This document shows, one piece after another, positions 1 through 9,633 of a stretch of 64,000 bases of DNA. Below the pieces are notes generated by a model that had not been told where the DNA came from, ran no database searches, and saw only the letters and a list, made by a program, of their open reading frames with translations. Position 1 is the first letter of the stretch. Each line of letters starts with the position of its first letter. The DNA is from UBA2040 sp963977135 (GTDB lineage: Bacteria; Bacteroidota; Bacteroidia; Flavobacteriales_D; Crocinitomicaceae), in the NCBI GenBank assembly GCA_963977135.1, contig CAXBNN010000005.1, positions 1-64,000 of the forward strand, given 5' to 3'. The position numbers and the translations under genes are program-made.

Positions 1-522
1 AAAGAATCCCAAGTTGTAATGTCGCAATTGATGTTGCCTTCTCATTCCAATTTTAGCGGAAAAATACATGGCGGATTCATATTGAATTTAATGGATCAAG
101 TTGCCTTTGCTTGTGCGTCGAAACATTCTGGAAATTATTGTGTCACGGCTTCCGTTGACAAAGTGGATTTCTTAAATGCTATAGAAGTAGGAGAAATGAT
201 TAATCTTAAAGCGTCTGTTAATTTCACTGGGAAAACATCTATGGTAATTGGTCTTCGTGTTGAATCTGAAAATATCAGAACTGGAGAAATGAAACATTGT
301 AATTCGTCTTATTTCACAATGGTTGCCAAAGATGATACTGGAAAAAATGTGGAAGTTCCTGGTTTGATTTTGGAAGACATTAATAGCGTTCGGAGATTTG
401 TACGTTCCATAAAATTGAAACAAGCAGACAGTCGACAAGAAAATCTTTTCGGCGAAGAAAATTTCGATATGAATATGTATTTAGCACTGTTAGAAAAACA
501 CAATGCAAAATTGAAATTATAA
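1..522 (+). CDS. Acyl-CoA thioesterase (hotdog fold), 5' end outside window
   Basis: Hydrolyses acyl-CoA to free acid and CoA in the cytoplasm (BACH/YciA-type family). The reading frame is open from base 1. The six codons before the first ATG (base 19) encode KESQVV, which fits the family's usual N-terminal stretch of the form ESQ..M..L.LP, so the true start lies upstream and ATG19 is internal. The segment with GKIHGGFIL and MDQVAFACA is the typical hotdog helix region with its Gly-Gly and catalytic Asp. The C-terminus ends in a charged helix. Chain length specificity cannot be read from the sequence. No downstream operon partner: radA is convergent. Confidence 0.85.
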   Translation, partial: KESQVVMSQLMLPSHSNFSGKIHGGFILNLMDQVAFACASKHSGNYCVTASVDKVDFLNAIEVGEMINLKASVNFTGKTSMVIGLRVESENIRTGEMKHCNSSYFTMVAKDDTGKNVEVPGLILEDINSVRRFVRSIKLKQADSRQENLFGEENFDMNMYLALLEKHNAKLKL

Positions 523-545
523 CGAATAAGACGTGAATTAAAAAA

Positions 546-698
546 ACCGGGATTTAATGCCTGCCTGTCGGCAGACAGGGATTAACGGATTGCCACGATT
601 AATTTGAGTTAGAAAATATAACTAATAATCTCTTATAACCACAGGAATTAGACAATTGGCGAATTACCCAACAAGTTTGTGAAAATAGAAATCCCGGT
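546..698. repeat. Intergenic imperfect palindrome bounded by a 10-bp inverted repeat
   Basis: The spacer between the thioesterase gene and radA is closed by accgggattt (546-555) and its exact complement aaatcccggt (689-698). Inside is a compact hairpin, cctgtc-ggca-gacagg (564-579). The bases between are A/T rich and hold no ORF. It may be a decayed mobile repeat, or act as transcript-end structure for the two convergent genes. Confidence 0.5.
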
Positions 699-765
699 AA
701 TCGCATAATCCCTATAATCGAGGTTTACTTTTTTTTAGACTTCCATCCGGCCAATTCGTAATTTT

Positions 766-2127
766 CTACGCAAACAAAGCCTTAACCACTTCTTCCATTT
801 TCCCACACATATGAACTTTTATGTCAAATTGCTTTGGGTCGATTCCTTTGCAATATTTGGAAATGATGATTCGTTCGAAACCTAATTTTTGAGCTTCGGC
901 TATTCTTTGTTCAACTCTGCTTACAGGTCGAATTTCACCGGACAAACCAACTTCAGCAGCCAACGCCGTTTTGGAATCGAGAGACAAATCAGTATTTGAC
1001 GATAAAACTGCCGCAACAACTGCCAAATCCATAGCTGGATCAACGACTTTTATTCCACCTGTTATGTTCAAGAAAACATCTTTTGCAGCGAGTTTAAATC
1101 CACAACGTTTTTCCATCACAGCTAATAACATGTTCAGTCGCTTGGCGTCGAATCCTGTTGAAGATCGCTGCGGCGTTCCGTAAGCCGCTGTGCTAACCAA
1201 AGCCTGTACTTCTATCATAAGTGGACGCATGCCTTCCATGGTGGCAGCTAATGCTATTCCACTCAAAGCAGAATCTTTGTGATGAATTAATATATCTGTT
1301 GGGTCTAAAACTTCACGAAGTCCGCCGCCAACCATTTCGTAAATGCCGAGTTCATTTGTGCTCCCGAAACGATTTTTCACCGCTCGCAACAGACGATAAA
1401 CATGTTGGCGATCTCCTTCGAATTGCAAAACACAATCAACCATGTGTTCCAAAACTTTTGGACCAGCTAATGAACCTTCTTTGGTAATATGTCCAATTAG
1501 AAAAACAGGAACATTTGTTGTTTTCGCATATCGCAGCAATTGCGCAGTACATTCTTTAACTTGGGAAACGCTTCCAGGCGTACTTTCAATATCAGAGGAA
1601 TACAAAGTTTGAATTGAGTCAACAATCAATAAATCGGGTTGAATGTCTTCTGCATGTTTGAAAACTTGTTGCAAATGTGTTTCAGATAAAATGAAGCAAG
1701 AATCATTTTCGATGCCAACGCGGTCTGCACGAAGTTTTATTTGTTGTTCGCTTTCTTCACCTGAAACATATAGTACTTTGAGATTTTTATTCTTAATCGC
1801 CAATTGAAGCATCAATGTAGATTTTCCAATTCCAGGTTCACCACCAAAAAGTATAAGTGAGCCAAGTACCAAACCTCCACCCAAAACTCTAGTTAGTTCC
1901 TGGTCAATAAGGTTCATTCGCTGACCTTCATCGGTAGAAATGGTTTGAATAGTTTGCGGAACTGCCTTACTCGCCGTGGAAGAAAAAGCAACGGCTTGTG
2001 GTACTTTTTTCTCAATTTTTTCTTCTACAAAAGTGTTCCACTCAGCACAAGAGGGACATTTGCCCAACCATTTTGGAGCTTCATAACCACAGTTTTGACA
2101 GAAAAACGCAGATTTTACTTTTGACAT
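766..2127 (-). CDS. radA: DNA repair protein RadA
   Basis: RadA/Sms is a RecA-like ATPase that drives branch migration of recombination intermediates. From the chosen ATG at 2127 the protein is 453 aa, the usual family size. It has an N-terminal zinc finger (C10, C13, C24, C27), a Walker A (GGEPGIGKST, about residues 95-104), the RadA-specific KNRFGSTNE motif, and a C-terminal Lon-protease-like domain. An in-frame start at 2199 is rejected: those codons run through a 12-bp hairpin terminator and the protein would begin with 24 atypical residues before MSKVKSAFFC. Single gene, downstream of the M36 peptidase but separated from it by the terminator. Confidence 0.95.
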   Translation of the reverse strand: MSKVKSAFFCQNCGYEAPKWLGKCPSCAEWNTFVEEKIEKKVPQAVAFSSTASKAVPQTIQTISTDEGQRMNLIDQELTRVLGGGLVLGSLILFGGEPGIGKSTLMLQLAIKNKNLKVLYVSGEESEQQIKLRADRVGIENDSCFILSETHLQQVFKHAEDIQPDLLIVDSIQTLYSSDIESTPGSVSQVKECTAQLLRYAKTTNVPVFLIGHITKEGSLAGPKVLEHMVDCVLQFEGDRQHVYRLLRAVKNRFGSTNELGIYEMVGGGLREVLDPTDILIHHKDSALSGIALAATMEGMRPLMIEVQALVSTAAYGTPQRSSTGFDAKRLNMLLAVMEKRCGFKLAAKDVFLNITGGIKVVDPAMDLAVVAAVLSSNTDLSLDSKTALAAEVGLSGEIRPVSRVEQRIAEAQKLGFERIIISKYCKGIDPKQFDIKVHMCGKMEEVVKALFA

Positions 2128-2177
2128 CGCGTTAAAGTTAGAGAAAAAAGACGTTTTGCATAATGTATGGGCATTAA

Positions 2178-2211
2178 AAAAGCGAATACCTTTTAGCAAG
2201 TATTCGCTTTT
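2178..2211 (-). terminator. Hairpin terminator after the M36 peptidase gene
   Basis: A perfect 12-bp stem, aaaagcgaatac / gtattcgctttt, with a 10-nt loop lies between the peptidase stop and radA. A/T-rich flanks give U runs on either strand. It closes the 2244-4850 transcript and argues that radA has its own promoter. Confidence 0.75.
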
Positions 2212-2243
2212 CTTTCATAGTTGCCTTACGGCCTTTAAGATTT

Positions 2244-4850
2244 TTATTTCTTCACAATTTTTCTTGTGCTTATGATATTATTGTGTTCTACAACTACAAA
2301 GTAAATTCCTGAATCGTAGTTAGACATGTCAATAGAAACGTTAGAAGATTTGCTTGGCGTTAATTGAGTTATTTGTCTTCCGTTAATATCTAAAACAGTA
2401 ATGCTTTCAATTGCTTCATCCAATGAAGTAATAGTAATATTATCTTCGGTTGGATTAGGGAAAACTGTTAAACGACTATCCAAATTGTTTTCATCCAAAC
2501 CAGCTGAACAGCTCAATGGCATGTTGAAATTTTCGATTTGATCAAATCGATCATCCGTGTTTCCTTGACTAGCATTAATACCTAAACCTCTTTTTGCAAA
2601 AGCTCGCCAAATCATGCATTCATTCACTCCATTATTCAATAATTGATCAGCTAATAAAATCGCATCGCGTCCATCAACAGCTCCTGGATTGCATGGTTGA
2701 AGTTTCAGGCCTTCAATTACCAATTCCATCATTTTATTATTACCACCTGTACCATTGTTTAAATCTGAATCAAATCCATATTCTGCGATAAAGTCCCATG
2801 TTAAATCCCATAAAGCTGTGCACCAAACAAAACCAATTCCATGTGGTCTTGAAATTCCGGTACTATTGGTAGCGCTGTATGTAAATCCGTTGATATTAAA
2901 ACTTGTGCTATATGCTGCTGGGCGGATGCCATTACCTGTTGTGGGTTGGTTTTGAACATAAGTTCCAACTCCTCTTCTGTCTGACCCTTGATCCCCAGGT
3001 TCAATAGTTAAGACCAATCCAAACCAGTCTGACCAACCTTCACCCATTTGATCCTCATTTCCTAAACAGCTAGTGGTTGATGGGCCTCCTGTTAAACGAT
3101 TCGAAATACCATGACCATATTCGTGCGCAATAATCACATTGTCTATGTCGCTATCAGTTGCGGTCAAGGAATTTTGGTCAGAAATACTACCATTTAAAAC
3201 AGTATTATTGTTTAAGACAGTGATGAAAGAGTTACCGTCTGCTTGGTTCACCATAATCGCTGGAATAGTGATGTTTACACTTGCCGTTCCACCCATTGTA
3301 ATTGGGGCTGTGGCAACATTATTAATGACTATTACAGCTACAGCACCAGCCGCTTGGCAATTTTCAACTTTCAATGCAAATGTGCACGAACCTCTTTTTA
3401 CTAAGGCAATTTTACCTGCAATTTCGCTGAAATTGATGATAGTATTACAAGCGTCCATTGGTTCAGTGCCACCGCTATTCACCATTATTATATCCTCCGT
3501 AATAGGAATTGCTGGTGGTTGTGGTGCAAAACTTGCCATTGAAGAATTATAGGATCCTATTAAAGAACCAGGGGCATTTATTTCTAAAAAATCTGATGTA
3601 GCAGAATTTGTCCAAATAAACATTTGCATTCTAGGATTTTGACCATCCGTTGGCGTACTAAAGTTTGCGTTATTTGTGCCGCTACCATCTTGTGCATCAG
3701 CGTTCACATAATCACTTCCAATTCCTCCCTTTCCGTAGTTGTTTTCTTGAAAATTTCCATGTTGTTCATCAAATCCATATTGGTACCAAACATCGTGCAT
3801 GATGTTGTTCATGTAAAATAGATTTGTGATAGAAGCGTCTAAAAAGGAAGTTGGTGCTCCTCCATTATATGGAAAATCAAAAACTAAGTTTACTCCACCA
3901 TCCGGCGAATAACCGGGATTGTCGTCGTCATTTGCGTCTTCAGTAGCTCTAACATTATTTCCTCGTGTTGTAGTGTATTCAGCACCAGCCACACCATTGT
4001 CATCATGCCAACCAAAAGGAGAAGCCGTGCTATTAAACGGACCAACAACCAAGCTGTGAGAACCATGATTAGGACTTTCTATTGGAATTTTAAATACACG
4101 ATACGAATCATTTTGGGGAGGTGGAGCAGGAGCCATCATCAATTGATGATTCATGTCCGATTTTTGTAAAGAACTATGGTCGAAATGATTTTCTGTAGAG
4201 CAATTTTCAAAAGTACAAGATACTGTCCAATTAATCTTTTCTATTATTTCTCCAGTGTTCGCATCAACATATAAATTCCACCAATGCAAACCATCCTTCA
4301 TTTGAATGTTCATTTCATAGATATATCGGAAAACGTTACCATCGAAAAAATAGGCTCTCTCAACTGGGATATCATTTTTGGAATATGCTGGATTGTTTAC
4401 AATTGTATTACCATTGATTGAAATCTTTGTAGTAACGTTTATTGAAGAAGACTTTTCTCCAGTTAAGTTCTCCCAAGCCAAATGCACGGCTTCGAAACCG
4501 CTTATTTCTGAATAGCTTTCCTGAACTTCATAAGTCCCAGTCACCAGACGATTACCAGCCAGAATAAGATTTCCATTCTTTTCTACAAAAACTGCTGTTG
4601 CATTTAAAACGGGTAAACCATTTACTAATTGATGTATATAATGGTGATTTATTCCAGTTTTTTGACTTGTCGTTGTTCTGTCGATTTCAAAATCGTTTAC
4701 AGATGATGAAGCAATTGGAATTTTTGCGCTATTGGTTAAAAAGTAATTTTGTATGCGCTCTTTTGCTGTATTTTGACCGAAACTTATGCTAGTGGAAATT
4801 AAGCCAATAGTCAATAGTGATAAGGTAAAAAAGGAGTAATTTTTTCTCAT
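2244..4850 (-). CDS. Secreted M36 (fungalysin-type) metalloprotease with PA domain and T9SS sorting domain
   Basis: Secreted zinc endopeptidase of 868 aa. A signal peptide (residues 1-25, ending SISFGQ) is followed by an FTP-like propeptide to about residue 200. The catalytic domain carries HEYGH (576-580), followed by NRLTGG and GEGWSDWFGL, where the third zinc ligand of M36 enzymes is expected. A protease-associated (PA) domain (about 420-545, IALVKRGSCTF core) is inserted ahead of the zinc motif. The last 75 residues form a T9SS type A sorting domain (VFPNPTEDN, ending RKIVKK), so the protein is probably exported by the type IX system and cleaved at the surface. Likely role: extracellular protein breakdown. 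Confidence 0.93.
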   Translation of the reverse strand: MRKNYSFFTLSLLTIGLISTSISFGQNTAKERIQNYFLTNSAKIPIASSSVNDFEIDRTTTSQKTGINHHYIHQLVNGLPVLNATAVFVEKNGNLILAGNRLVTGTYEVQESYSEISGFEAVHLAWENLTGEKSSSINVTTKISINGNTIVNNPAYSKNDIPVERAYFFDGNVFRYIYEMNIQMKDGLHWWNLYVDANTGEIIEKINWTVSCTFENCSTENHFDHSSLQKSDMNHQLMMAPAPPPQNDSYRVFKIPIESPNHGSHSLVVGPFNSTASPFGWHDDNGVAGAEYTTTRGNNVRATEDANDDDNPGYSPDGGVNLVFDFPYNGGAPTSFLDASITNLFYMNNIMHDVWYQYGFDEQHGNFQENNYGKGGIGSDYVNADAQDGSGTNNANFSTPTDGQNPRMQMFIWTNSATSDFLEINAPGSLIGSYNSSMASFAPQPPAIPITEDIIMVNSGGTEPMDACNTIINFSEIAGKIALVKRGSCTFALKVENCQAAGAVAVIVINNVATAPITMGGTASVNITIPAIMVNQADGNSFITVLNNNTVLNGSISDQNSLTATDSDIDNVIIAHEYGHGISNRLTGGPSTTSCLGNEDQMGEGWSDWFGLVLTIEPGDQGSDRRGVGTYVQNQPTTGNGIRPAAYSTSFNINGFTYSATNSTGISRPHGIGFVWCTALWDLTWDFIAEYGFDSDLNNGTGGNNKMMELVIEGLKLQPCNPGAVDGRDAILLADQLLNNGVNECMIWRAFAKRGLGINASQGNTDDRFDQIENFNMPLSCSAGLDENNLDSRLTVFPNPTEDNITITSLDEAIESITVLDINGRQITQLTPSKSSNVSIDMSNYDSGIYFVVVEHNNIISTRKIVKK

Positions 4851-4982
4851 AAACTTTAAGTGTAAGCTTTTTAGACAAGCAAGTTAAGTAATAAAAACAG
4901 CATGCAAAAAAAATAGTTCGTTGCAGGAGCCATTTTCACTACCTTTTCGTGGTAATTATTGGAAACCTAAAAGAAGGAAATA

Positions 4983-6026
4983 TTAGAATTTCATTGAAAA
5001 TTTATCCATTTCAGAAACACAGGCAGTTAATAAATCAATTGAACCTTGAATATCACTTTTATGCGCCATTTCAATTACTTGATGCAAATGTCTCGTTGGA
5101 ATTGATATTGCTCCAGCAATGGAACCACCTTCTGTCATTCGTTGAATTCCAGCAGTATCCGTTCCTCCCGCGGTTAAAATTTCTGGTTGCCAAGTGATTT
5201 TATTTCGGTCGGCAACTTGCTTCATATAACGAACCATACGTGAATCACAAATAGTTGATGCGTCCATTATTTTAATGGCTGTTCCTTTACCCAATTCGGT
5301 GATTTTTTCATGTGCTGCAGCGCCTGGTAAATCGAAAGCAATAGTCGTATCTAATCCAAAACCGAAATCTGGTTTGATGCGTAAACTTGCAACATTTGCC
5401 CCACGAATTCCAACCTCTTCTTGAACCGTAAAAACTGCATATAAGTCGTGTGGAATTTTCTTTCCTTTTAGATTTTTCAACGTTTCTATCAGAATGAAAA
5501 CGGCCAATCGGTTATCCAAGGATTTACTATTGACACATTCACCCATTTCTATAAATTCTCTTTCACGGGTTACGGGATCGCCAATGGTAACTATTTTTTT
5601 GACCTCCTTGGCTGTTAGACCAGTATCAATAAAATAATCTGTGATTTTAGCTACTTTGTTTTTTTCTTCGGTCGTCATTACGTGAATTGGCTTTGAAGCC
5701 ATAACACCAATGATGTCTTTTTTGCCATGAATAATTACACGCTGCGCTGTAAGAGTTTTAGGATCAAATCCACCTAAAGTATGAAAACGGATAAAGCCAT
5801 TATCATCTATGTGTGTAACCATGAATCCAATTTCATCCATGTGCGCACCTACCATCACTCTTTTATCTGAAGTTCCTCTTTTGATGGCGTAAACATTGCC
5901 CAAATTGTCTATTTCAACATCATCAACGTATGGTTTAATTTCTTTCAAAACCAATTCACGTACTTCGTTTTCGAAACCTGGCGCACCTGGCGTTTTACAA
6001 ATTTGAGCTAATAATTTTATATTCAT
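4983..6026 (-). CDS. M42 family aminopeptidase (glutamyl aminopeptidase / FrvX type)
   Basis: Cytoplasmic dinuclear-metal aminopeptidase that trims peptides, forming large tetrahedral assemblies in characterised relatives. 347 aa, full family length. Begins with the typical PGAPGFENEVR. Metal-site segments visible are VGAHMDEIGF, SLDNRLAVF, VQEEVGIRGA (with the catalytic Glu pair) and GLDTTIAFD. ATG at 6026 is the only sensible start. Single transcription unit, divergent from the SCO gene. Substrate unknown; some relatives are labelled endoglucanase M, but the fold is a peptidase. Confidence 0.92.
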   Translation of the reverse strand: MNIKLLAQICKTPGAPGFENEVRELVLKEIKPYVDDVEIDNLGNVYAIKRGTSDKRVMVGAHMDEIGFMVTHIDDNGFIRFHTLGGFDPKTLTAQRVIIHGKKDIIGVMASKPIHVMTTEEKNKVAKITDYFIDTGLTAKEVKKIVTIGDPVTREREFIEMGECVNSKSLDNRLAVFILIETLKNLKGKKIPHDLYAVFTVQEEVGIRGANVASLRIKPDFGFGLDTTIAFDLPGAAAHEKITELGKGTAIKIMDASTICDSRMVRYMKQVADRNKITWQPEILTAGGTDTAGIQRMTEGGSIAGAISIPTRHLHQVIEMAHKSDIQGSIDLLTACVSEMDKFSMKF

Positions 6027-6153
6027 GTTTCCTTTTTTGTCTACCCAAATTTAAACATAATTCCGACGGATTTATGGCTTCTCGGGTTGATTCTTATATG
6101 CATTATGTTACAAACATCACTTTCATGTTCAGCAATTCCACTAAATTTGTAAT

Positions 6154-6816
6154 ATGAAAGGATTTCTTTGGTTGTTGGCCGTTATTGTTTTGGCGATTCC
6201 GTTTGCATATTATTACATGAGACCTGAGGAAAAACCATTGCCCATTATCAATCCAGTTGATGTGAATGATTCTTTGGTCGACTCAGAATTGTTGCGAAAA
6301 GGAATGGGACACACCATCGGTGATTTCAAATTTAAAAATCAAAATGGCGATTGGTTAACTTCATCAGATATTGACGGAAAAATTTGGGTAGCGGAATACT
6401 TTTTCACTACTTGTGGTTCTATTTGTCCTAAAATGAACAAACAGATGCAGAGAGTGCAAACTGCATTTTCTGGAGATAAGGATTTGGTCATTTTAAGCTT
6501 TACCGTTGATCCCGAAACAGACACAGTTGCTCAAATGAAAAACCACGCTGATTTTCTTGCAGCAAAATTACCTCAATGGCAATTGTTGACAGGAGATAAA
6601 ACAGAATTATATAGTTTAGCAAGGAAGTCATTTTTCTTGCTAAAACCTGCTGAAGCTGAAAATATGGGCGACGCTGGAAATGATTTCATTCACACCAATA
6701 ATTTTGTTTTGGTGGATCAAAAACGAAGAATAAGAGGATATTACGACGGAACAAATGCTGTGGAGGTCAATAAAATGATGAACGACATTGAACGTCTGAA
6801 AAAGACAAAAGAGTAG
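6154..6816 (+). CDS. SCO1/SenC/PrrC family copper chaperone-like protein
   Basis: Thioredoxin-fold membrane-anchored protein (220 aa) of the SCO family, which delivers copper to the CuA site of cytochrome oxidases or acts in redox signalling. One N-terminal membrane segment (residues 2-21). The copper motif CGSIC (C87, C91) and the distal ligand H180 (DFIHTNNF) are all present, so it should bind copper. A Bacteroidota -7 box, taaatttg (6142-6149), ends only four bases before the ATG, suggesting a very short or absent leader. It ends 3 bases before the aldehyde dehydrogenase ATG (TAG, three bases, ATG), so the two are co-transcribed, although no functional link is obvious. Confidence 0.88.
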   Translation: MKGFLWLLAVIVLAIPFAYYYMRPEEKPLPIINPVDVNDSLVDSELLRKGMGHTIGDFKFKNQNGDWLTSSDIDGKIWVAEYFFTTCGSICPKMNKQMQRVQTAFSGDKDLVILSFTVDPETDTVAQMKNHADFLAAKLPQWQLLTGDKTELYSLARKSFFLLKPAEAENMGDAGNDFIHTNNFVLVDQKRRIRGYYDGTNAVEVNKMMNDIERLKKTKE

Positions 6817-6819
6817 AGC

Positions 6820-8265
6820 ATGGAAAAACTTAGAAATTACATCAACGGAGAATTGATTGCTCCAAAAGCTGGAAAATATATCGACAATTACGAACCAGCT
6901 ACGGGTAAAGTGTATTCTTTGATTCCTGATTCTGATGAAACAGACATAGAAACAGCCGTTGCTGCAGCTGAAAAAGCTTTCCCAGCTTGGGCTGGACTTT
7001 CTGGCGAAGCTCGAGGTAAAATAATGCAAAGAGTTGCAGATGGAATTGAGTCGCGCATGCAGGAATTTGCCGAAGCCGAAGCGAAAGATAATGGGAAACC
7101 TGTATCGCTTGCATCACACGTAGATATTCCAAGAGCCGTTGCAAATTTTTCATTTTTTGCCAGTGCCATTCGCCATTTCTCGAATGAATCGCATTACATG
7201 GAAGGAGTTGGTTTTAACTACACAACACGTAAACCGATAGGAATAGTTGGTTGTATTTCTCCTTGGAATTTGCCTTTGTATTTATTCTCTTGGAAAATTG
7301 CTCCAGCCTTGGCAGCTGGGAATTGCGTGGTAGCAAAACCTTCAGAAATTACGCCTTATACTGCCTATTTATTAAGCGAAGTGTGCATAGAAGCAGGAAT
7401 GCCAGCTGGCGTTTTGAATATTGTTCATGGTCTTGGTGGAAGCGCTGGTGACGCAATCGTAAAACACAAAAAAATTAAAGCAATTTCATTCACCGGCGGA
7501 ACAAAAACAGGTGAATATATCGCCAGAACGGCTGCGCCAATGTTTAAGAAATTGTCCTTAGAACTGGGTGGAAAAAATCCTAATATCATATTTGCTGATT
7601 GCGATTTCGACGAAATGCTAAAAACGACAATACGCTCAAGCTTCGCCAATCAAGGTCAGATTTGTTTGTGCGGTTCTCGTATTTTCATCGAACGACCGAT
7701 TTACGAAAAGTTCAAAGAAGCCTTTGTTGCTAAAATCAGCAAAACGAATGTTTCATTTCCAGAGGATCCTAAAGCACAAATGGGCGCAGTAGTTTCTAAA
7801 CCGCACATGGAAAAAGTATTGTCCTATGTGGAATTGGCAAAAGAAGAAGGCGGAACAATTTTGACTGGTGGTAAACAAATTCATTTGCCAGCGCCACACG
7901 ATCAAGGTTATTATCTAGCACCAACAATAATTGAAGGTTTGGCGTACGATTGCAGAACCAATCAAGAAGAAATTTTCGGGCCAGTAGTAACGATTACCCC
8001 ATTCGATACTGAAGAAGAAGTATTGATGATGGCGAACTCAACAGAATACGGTTTGAGTGCTACGGTTTGGACACAGCATTTAACGAGAGCGCATCGTGTT
8101 GCCGATAATTTAGACGCTGGTTTAGTTTGGATAAACGATTGGTTAGTTCGCGATTTACGAACAGCGTTTGGCGGCGTTAAAGCTTCTGGAGTTGGACGAG
8201 AAGGAGGTTGGGAAGCGCTTCGTTTCTTTACGGAACCGAAAAATATTTTTGTGAAGCAAGGGTAA
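6820..8265 (+). CDS. Aldehyde dehydrogenase, ALDH8-like (2-aminomuconate semialdehyde dehydrogenase type)
   Basis: NAD-dependent aldehyde dehydrogenase, 481 aa. The active-site Cys is C282 (NQGQICLCGSR) and the general base E248 (LELGGKNP). The ISPWNLPLYLF stretch, ANQGQICLC and the end WINDWLVRDLRTAFGG are close to animal ALDH8A1 and bacterial AmnC/hydroxymuconic semialdehyde dehydrogenases, recalled from memory, so the likely substrate is 2-aminomuconate semialdehyde from tryptophan/kynurenine breakdown. No other kynurenine-pathway gene is in the window. Probably translated from the SCO transcript. Confidence 0.85.
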   Translation: MEKLRNYINGELIAPKAGKYIDNYEPATGKVYSLIPDSDETDIETAVAAAEKAFPAWAGLSGEARGKIMQRVADGIESRMQEFAEAEAKDNGKPVSLASHVDIPRAVANFSFFASAIRHFSNESHYMEGVGFNYTTRKPIGIVGCISPWNLPLYLFSWKIAPALAAGNCVVAKPSEITPYTAYLLSEVCIEAGMPAGVLNIVHGLGGSAGDAIVKHKKIKAISFTGGTKTGEYIARTAAPMFKKLSLELGGKNPNIIFADCDFDEMLKTTIRSSFANQGQICLCGSRIFIERPIYEKFKEAFVAKISKTNVSFPEDPKAQMGAVVSKPHMEKVLSYVELAKEEGGTILTGGKQIHLPAPHDQGYYLAPTIIEGLAYDCRTNQEEIFGPVVTITPFDTEEEVLMMANSTEYGLSATVWTQHLTRAHRVADNLDAGLVWINDWLVRDLRTAFGGVKASGVGREGGWEALRFFTEPKNIFVKQG

Positions 8266-8292
8266 GGTTGTGCATCCGTTTTGTTGTTTTAC

Positions 8293-9549
8293 CTATTGAT
8301 GGAATAAACATTCCTTTTTTAATACATCTAGGTCTGGTTTAAATTCCATAGCCTGTTCCGCTCTATGGTACGCCTCCATTGAATATTGAAAAGCCATTTT
8401 TTTTATGTCCTTATGATTTATCGTTTCTATTGATTTAAACAACTTTTGTAATCGTAACATCACTTCTATGTTATCAGCACCATCTCTGGATAGAGGTCTA
8501 AAAGCATCATTAAAAAAATCTGCCATCGAAATTTCAGGAACGGTTAAACAATCGTAGAGGATTTCATTTGTTTGGTCATTTTCAGCGGATTCATTCCATA
8601 AAAAAAACAATCGTTCATGACTGCCAATAATTTGAATGGCAGTTCCAGGATCGTTAATTCCTGTCGATAAGGCTTTGCTGGCAATTTCTGATAATGCAAT
8701 AAATCCGAATCGAGGATCTTCTTCATACCATCGTGTGGCACCTACATGAATAGCATCATTAATGTGCTTTGTTATTTCGTCCAAGTCAAAATTCTTCGTA
8801 GCAGCAAAGGCTGTAATTGCGAAATTTTTATGAATAAAATCACCGGGAAGACAATTAAGCTGAATTTTTAAGTCCTTCTCTTTCGCAAATGCTTGTAAGG
8901 CTGCCATATCTATATGTTGAACATAGCCAACATAATTACTAAGTACGGATTGTCCATCTGAGAGAGGATTTGTAATAGGAAGGGCATTTAGGAAAGGTTT
9001 TTTAAGATGTGTGGCTAAGGATTTAGCAGCAACCGATTCCACCTGAGATATGGTATGTTCTAATCTGCCTAATCTTGAAATACCGTTTACCCATCTTAAA
9101 AATGTAAGTATGAACAATACCAATAACGATAAGGTGAACAAAAAAAGAATAAATGTGCCAGACTTACCATAAAACCCATTGTCAAGGGCTACGGTAGCAA
9201 CGATACTAAATATGAATGATCCTATGAAAACAGATAGGGCATTTTGTGACAGATCATCTGTCACTACAATTTTGAATGACCTTGGGGTAGCAGTATTACT
9301 TGCTGAAGCGAATGCAGATAACATGGATGCAACTGCAAATATTGATATTACCAACATGCTAGAAGATATAGTATCCAACAAACCCTTAATCGATTCTGTT
9401 TTTATACTAGGAACAATCGTGTCCAATACGGTTCCATCCGCCTGGTGGGCAAATAATGCCGCACCAACTGAGGCTAAGCAGAATAGCAAAGGTCTAAACC
9501 ATAATTGCTCACGTATCTTGTGAAAATAAACAAACAGTTTTTTTTTCAT
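8293..9549 (-). CDS. DUF2254 family membrane protein
   Basis: Predicted inner-membrane protein, 418 aa. About four membrane segments lie in the N-terminal 150 residues (near 18-35, 62-88, 105-125, 132-152), followed by a soluble C-terminal domain with the family's ESVAAKSLA and GFIALSEIASKALSTGINDPGTA motif region. Function unknown; DUF2254 is widespread. The start is the ATG at 9549 (MKKKLFVYF). Its 5' boundary is shared with the att-like site 9578-9633, and it is followed on the minus strand by the convergent ALDH gene with only 27 bases between stops. Confidence 0.8.
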   Translation of the reverse strand: MKKKLFVYFHKIREQLWFRPLLFCLASVGAALFAHQADGTVLDTIVPSIKTESIKGLLDTISSSMLVISIFAVASMLSAFASASNTATPRSFKIVVTDDLSQNALSVFIGSFIFSIVATVALDNGFYGKSGTFILFLFTLSLLVLFILTFLRWVNGISRLGRLEHTISQVESVAAKSLATHLKKPFLNALPITNPLSDGQSVLSNYVGYVQHIDMAALQAFAKEKDLKIQLNCLPGDFIHKNFAITAFAATKNFDLDEITKHINDAIHVGATRWYEEDPRFGFIALSEIASKALSTGINDPGTAIQIIGSHERLFFLWNESAENDQTNEILYDCLTVPEISMADFFNDAFRPLSRDGADNIEVMLRLQKLFKSIETINHKDIKKMAFQYSMEAYHRAEQAMEFKPDLDVLKKECLFHQ

Positions 9550-9577
9550 TGCCTTAAGGTAAGGTTTTATGAATGAA

Positions 9578-9633
9578 GTACAACGGTGAGTATAAAAAGT
9601 CGTTTTAATGCTTTTTATACAGTGTTGTGTGTA
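9578..9633 (-). other. attC-like site S4 (imperfect palindrome) after the cytochrome c gene
   Basis: Read on the minus strand: core TACACACAAC (9633-9624), then an arm containing gtataaaaag, an 11-base loop, the complementary arm ctttttatac, and ...CCGTTGTAC. The order AACA-arm-loop-arm-CGTT matches the sites at 51065-51197 and 51844-51977. The arms are A/T rich without the G/C base or trailing U run expected of a terminator. Confidence 0.5.

Noticed and set aside
2128..2199. Upstream in-frame start giving a 477-aa RadA
   Set aside because: These codons run through a 12-bp hairpin terminator, and the normal RadA zinc-finger start is MSKV at 2127.
3139..3552. 137-aa plus-strand ORF in the M36 peptidase gene
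   Set aside because: Antisense shadow of a well-conserved coding region.
9590..9620. Rho-independent terminator at S4
   Set aside because: A/T-only stem without G/C base or trailing U run; position and complementary ends fit the att-like reading better.
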